Part shown: in pieces, positions 5,227 to 7,533 of the stretch | Position numbering within the stretch: position 1 is the first letter of the stretch | Layout: every line of letters begins with the position of its first letter | Assembly: GCA_900554895.1 (NCBI GenBank) | Contig: USIX01000111.1 | Span: 1-7,533 of the forward strand | From: an uncultured Megamonas sp. | GTDB taxonomy: Bacteria > Bacillota > Negativicutes > Selenomonadales > Selenomonadaceae | Reading direction: 5' to 3' | Length of the DNA: 7,533 bases | The notes under the pieces: generated by a model | What the model was told of the DNA's origin: nothing | Database searches by the model: none | The model's input: the letters and a program-made list of their open reading frames with translations, nothing else | Position numbers and translations under genes: made by a program

Positions 5227-6225
5227 ATGTTTACGATAATTTCCATAATAATGATATTGTTTTTTGTTGCGGCTTTTGCCGGTTTTGTAACAGGACTGAA
5301 TGTTCTGGAGGAATTTTTACCGCTAATTGCCATAGCTTTCGGTGCGGGTGCGATTTCCTACATGGTATTCAAGCCGAAAAGCAAGCAGCTGAAGCTTGAT
5401 TTGGAAGATAATGACAATAATAAAATGCTGGAGGAAAGCTTTCAAAACGCTTTAGAAGACTATAATTACATTAAAAATTCAGTTAAGTATATTAAGGACC
5501 CGCAGCTGAAACGGCTTGTACAGTCAATGCAGAAAACGGCATGGAATATTTTAACCTATCTGCAAAAGCATCCGGAAAAAATTCCTACGGCAAGACGTTT
5601 TATTGATTATTATCAGGATTCAGCGGCAGGGCTTCTTGAAAAATATATTGAAATAGACAATACACAGCTTACTACAGAAAACGTGCAGGAAATTAAGGAG
5701 CGCACAAAAGAAACACTTTATGGGCTCAATAACGCCTATACGGAACAGTTTGAAAAAATCATCAATGAACAGCTTTTAAATATGGATGCTGAACTGAAAG
5801 TCATGGAGCAGTCCATAAAAGCCGACGGCTACAGTACAGAAAAACAGGAAAAAACTACCAGCGTAAAAACAAAACAGAGTGCGAACAGACCGAATATGGA
5901 AAATTTAAATTTATACTGCGGCGGGCGCAAGGGCCGTCATAATTTCAATTTTCATCAGTTGAAGCAGCGCATGGCAAATGTCCCGCAGAATTTATACGAT
6001 AATGACAGCAGTTATGTTTTAAAACGCAAATTGACCGCCGGGGCGCTCGGTATATTTTTCGGCAGTTTCGGGGCGCATAAATTCTATCTGGGCAAAACAT
6101 TCTGGGGTGTACTGTATCTTCTGTTCTGCTGGACAGGTGTACCTTTCATCGTCGGTCTGGTGGAAGGCGTTCGTTATATATTTATGAGCCAGGATGATTT
6201 CTTTGACAAATATATTACAAAATAA
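5227..6225 (+). CDS. XpaC-family membrane protein with C-terminal TM2 domain
   Basis: The ATG at 5227 has AAGGAG at 5213-5218 with 8 nt spacing. The 332-residue product begins with two hydrophobic segments (about 3-23 and 29-48). An XpaC-like helical region follows (about 70-200), with DYNYIKNSVKYIKDPQLKR near 78-96 and RRFIDYYQDSAAGLLEKY near 123-140. Then come a polar linker (about 200-265) and a C-terminal TM2 domain (268-318) with KLTAGALGIFFGSFGAHKFY and a second hydrophobic hairpin through VGLVEGVRYIFM. XpaC proteins are linked by name to 5-bromo-4-chloroindolyl phosphate hydrolysis, but their real role is unclear, and the helical, non-enzymatic look here argues against a hydrolase. In Bacillus, xpaC stands beside yaaN, a TelA homologue, exactly as here, supporting a joint envelope or stress role. 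The membrane topology and the fusion are inferred from sequence. Confidence 0.85.
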   Translation: MFTIISIIMILFFVAAFAGFVTGLNVLEEFLPLIAIAFGAGAISYMVFKPKSKQLKLDLEDNDNNKMLEESFQNALEDYNYIKNSVKYIKDPQLKRLVQSMQKTAWNILTYLQKHPEKIPTARRFIDYYQDSAAGLLEKYIEIDNTQLTTENVQEIKERTKETLYGLNNAYTEQFEKIINEQLLNMDAELKVMEQSIKADGYSTEKQEKTTSVKTKQSANRPNMENLNLYCGGRKGRHNFNFHQLKQRMANVPQNLYDNDSSYVLKRKLTAGALGIFFGSFGAHKFYLGKTFWGVLYLLFCWTGVPFIVGLVEGVRYIFMSQDDFFDKYITK

Positions 6226-6245
6226 GGAAACAGAGGTTGATTTTT

Positions 6246-7397
6246 ATGGCAGATATAAATTTAGAGGATTTACTCAAGGCAAAAGAACGCGAATTTAATA
6301 CACAGACGACGCAGATACAGCCGGTAGAACCACAAACGGAAATTGCCAAAGTTACGCAACAGACGGAATTAATTTCGCCGGAAGAACGCAAACGTATTGA
6401 TGAAATAAAAAACGCTATTGATTTGACTGATTCACAGGCTTCCGTACAGTACGGCGTGAATGCACAGCGCAATATCGCCGAATTTTCCGATACGATTTTA
6501 AACAATATTCGCAGTAAGGACAGCGGTTACGTGGGTGATTTGCTCAGTAATCTCGTCGTTAAAGTTAAGGGCTTTGAAGTGGACAGCAGTGATAAGGGAA
6601 GTTTCATCAAAAAAATTCCTATTATCGGTTCTATCGTAAGCAGTGCCAAAAATATGATAGCGGAATACGATAAATTATCCGTGCAGGTGGATAAAATTCA
6701 GGCGGAACTGGATAAGGCACGTATGCTTATGCTCAAAGATATTGTAATGTTTGATACTATGTATGATAAGAATGTGGAATATTTTAAGGAACTGCAGTTA
6801 TATATTAAAGCCGGTGAAGAAAAAATTGTGGAATTACAGACGCAGACCATTCCGAAACTGCGCATGCAGGCGGCCAATTCGCAAAATCAGATGGCTGTCC
6901 AGCTCGTAAGCGATTTTGAAAATGCCGTAAGCCGTTTTGAAAAGAAAGTGCACGATTTAAAACTCAGTAAAACTATTGCCATTCAGACGGCACCGCAAAT
7001 CCGTTTAATTCAAAATAATGATAAAGTGCTGGTTGACAAAGTGCAAAGTGCCATTTTCAATACTATTCCGCTTTGGAAGAGCCAGATTGTCATCGCACTC
7101 GGTCTTTCCCGTCAGCAGAAAGTTCTGCAAATGCAAAGAGAAATCACCAACACGACAAATGAGCTTCTGCGGCGCAATGCGGAAATGCTTAAACAAAGTA
7201 CATTGGAAACAGCGCGTGAAACGGAACGCGGTATTGTTGATATCGAAACGGTAAAAAAAGTCAATGATGATTTAATAAGCACGATAGAGGAAACGATTAA
7301 AATTCAGCAGGAAGGAAGACAGAAACGCAAAACCGCTGAAGCGGAACTTGTTCAGATTGAGGAACGACTGAAACAGACTCTGCTTGCACACAGATGA
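6246..7397 (+). CDS. telA: TelA/YaaN-family toxic anion resistance protein
   Basis: A cytoplasmic, mostly helical 383-residue protein of the TelA (toxic anion resistance) family. Members are associated with tellurite resistance and, in some Gram-positives, with tolerance to cell-wall-active peptides; the biochemical mechanism is unknown. Family marks include DSGYVGDLLSNLV (92-104), the FIKKIPIIGSIVSSAK segment (120-135), the long helical heptad-rich stretch 140-240, and TIAIQTAPQIRLIQNN (243-258) followed by TIPLWKSQIVIAL (273-285). The rest, to 383, is charged coiled coil. There are no membrane segments. An upstream TTG at 6237 is in frame, but I prefer ATG at 6246, which has AGAGG at 6232-6236 with 9 nt spacing and the usual-looking MADINLEDLL start. 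It lies 20 bases after the XpaC-TM2 stop, so the two are one operon. Confidence 0.92.
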   Translation: MADINLEDLLKAKEREFNTQTTQIQPVEPQTEIAKVTQQTELISPEERKRIDEIKNAIDLTDSQASVQYGVNAQRNIAEFSDTILNNIRSKDSGYVGDLLSNLVVKVKGFEVDSSDKGSFIKKIPIIGSIVSSAKNMIAEYDKLSVQVDKIQAELDKARMLMLKDIVMFDTMYDKNVEYFKELQLYIKAGEEKIVELQTQTIPKLRMQAANSQNQMAVQLVSDFENAVSRFEKKVHDLKLSKTIAIQTAPQIRLIQNNDKVLVDKVQSAIFNTIPLWKSQIVIALGLSRQQKVLQMQREITNTTNELLRRNAEMLKQSTLETARETERGIVDIETVKKVNDDLISTIEETIKIQQEGRQKRKTAEAELVQIEERLKQTLLAHR

Positions 7398-7408
7398 ATT
7401 TATTAAAG

Positions 7409-7438
7409 ACGGTAGACCTTAACGGGTTTACCGTTTTT
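7409..7438 (+). terminator. Rho-independent terminator of the xpaC-telA unit
   Basis: A 10-bp stem ACGGTAGACC (7409-7418) pairs with 7425-7434 through one G-U, has a 6-nt loop, and is followed by TTTTT (7434-7438), 11 bases after the telA stop. The remaining 95 bases to the window end are AT-rich, and I see no gene or clear promoter in them. Confidence 0.88.
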
Positions 7439-7533
7439 GATTGAAAAAAATCGTATAAAATATATCAATAACAACAGTAATAACATTTTATGATATTCCT
7501 ATAACAGAATATGCGCCGTTGAAGATAAAGATG

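Noticed and set aside
6237..6245. TTG at 6237 as the start of the TelA gene
   Set aside because: It directly abuts the AGAGG motif, leaving no spacing, whereas ATG at 6246 is 9 nt away and gives a typical N-terminus.
7490..7533. Start of a further gene at the right edge (ATGs at 7490, 7510 and 7531)
   Set aside because: The first two are followed by stops within a few codons and the last has no Shine-Dalgarno site and no visible coding sequence.

Overview
The window looks like a chromosomal segment of a low-to-moderate GC Gram-positive-type anaerobe. The AT-rich spacers, strong AAGGAG/GGAGG Shine-Dalgarno sites, hairpin-plus-U-tract terminators and the XpaC-TelA pair fit Firmicutes. A Negativicutes-like genus is possible, but the sequence alone does not fix it. 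All recognised genes are on the + strand, and I see no RNA genes, CRISPR arrays or insertion sequences.

Layout. (1) About 1-100: a scrambled left edge. The aspartokinase reading frame becomes recognisable only at about base 96. The bases before it read on the minus strand as a ClC chloride-channel signature, so this looks like a junction or chimera, not the true lysC 5' part. (2) To 827: the C-terminal part of aspartate kinase, containing an internal SD-ATG at 342 that would give a separate 161-aa regulatory beta subunit. (3) 971-2461: threonine synthase (thrC), behind a long inverted repeat that encloses a plausible promoter. (4) 2462-2865: a 404-base gap with the thrC terminator, two clusters of 11-bp-periodic TTnACA repeats resembling Gram-positive PhoP boxes, promoter elements and a hairpin-rich leader. 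(5) 2866-4489: a two-gene phosphate transport unit, a DUF47/PhoU-like accessory protein overlapping a PiT permease, closed by a strong terminator. (6) 4690-5025: a monocistronic 111-aa protein I do not recognise. (7) 5227-7397: a two-gene unit of a membrane XpaC-TM2 fusion and a TelA-family protein, again closed by a terminator.

How they work together. Aspartokinase opens and threonine synthase closes the aspartate-to-threonine route. The DUF47-PiT pair takes up inorganic phosphate, and the PhoP-like repeats suggest phosphate-responsive control. XpaC and TelA form a conserved envelope or toxic-anion stress pair. Each unit is set off by its own terminator, so these are four or five independent transcription units. 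I find no clearly new defence or mobile system. The most notable points are the Pho-box-like arrays with the SD-less leader, the internal lysC start, the XpaC-TM2 fusion, the orphan 111-aa gene and the chimeric left edge.
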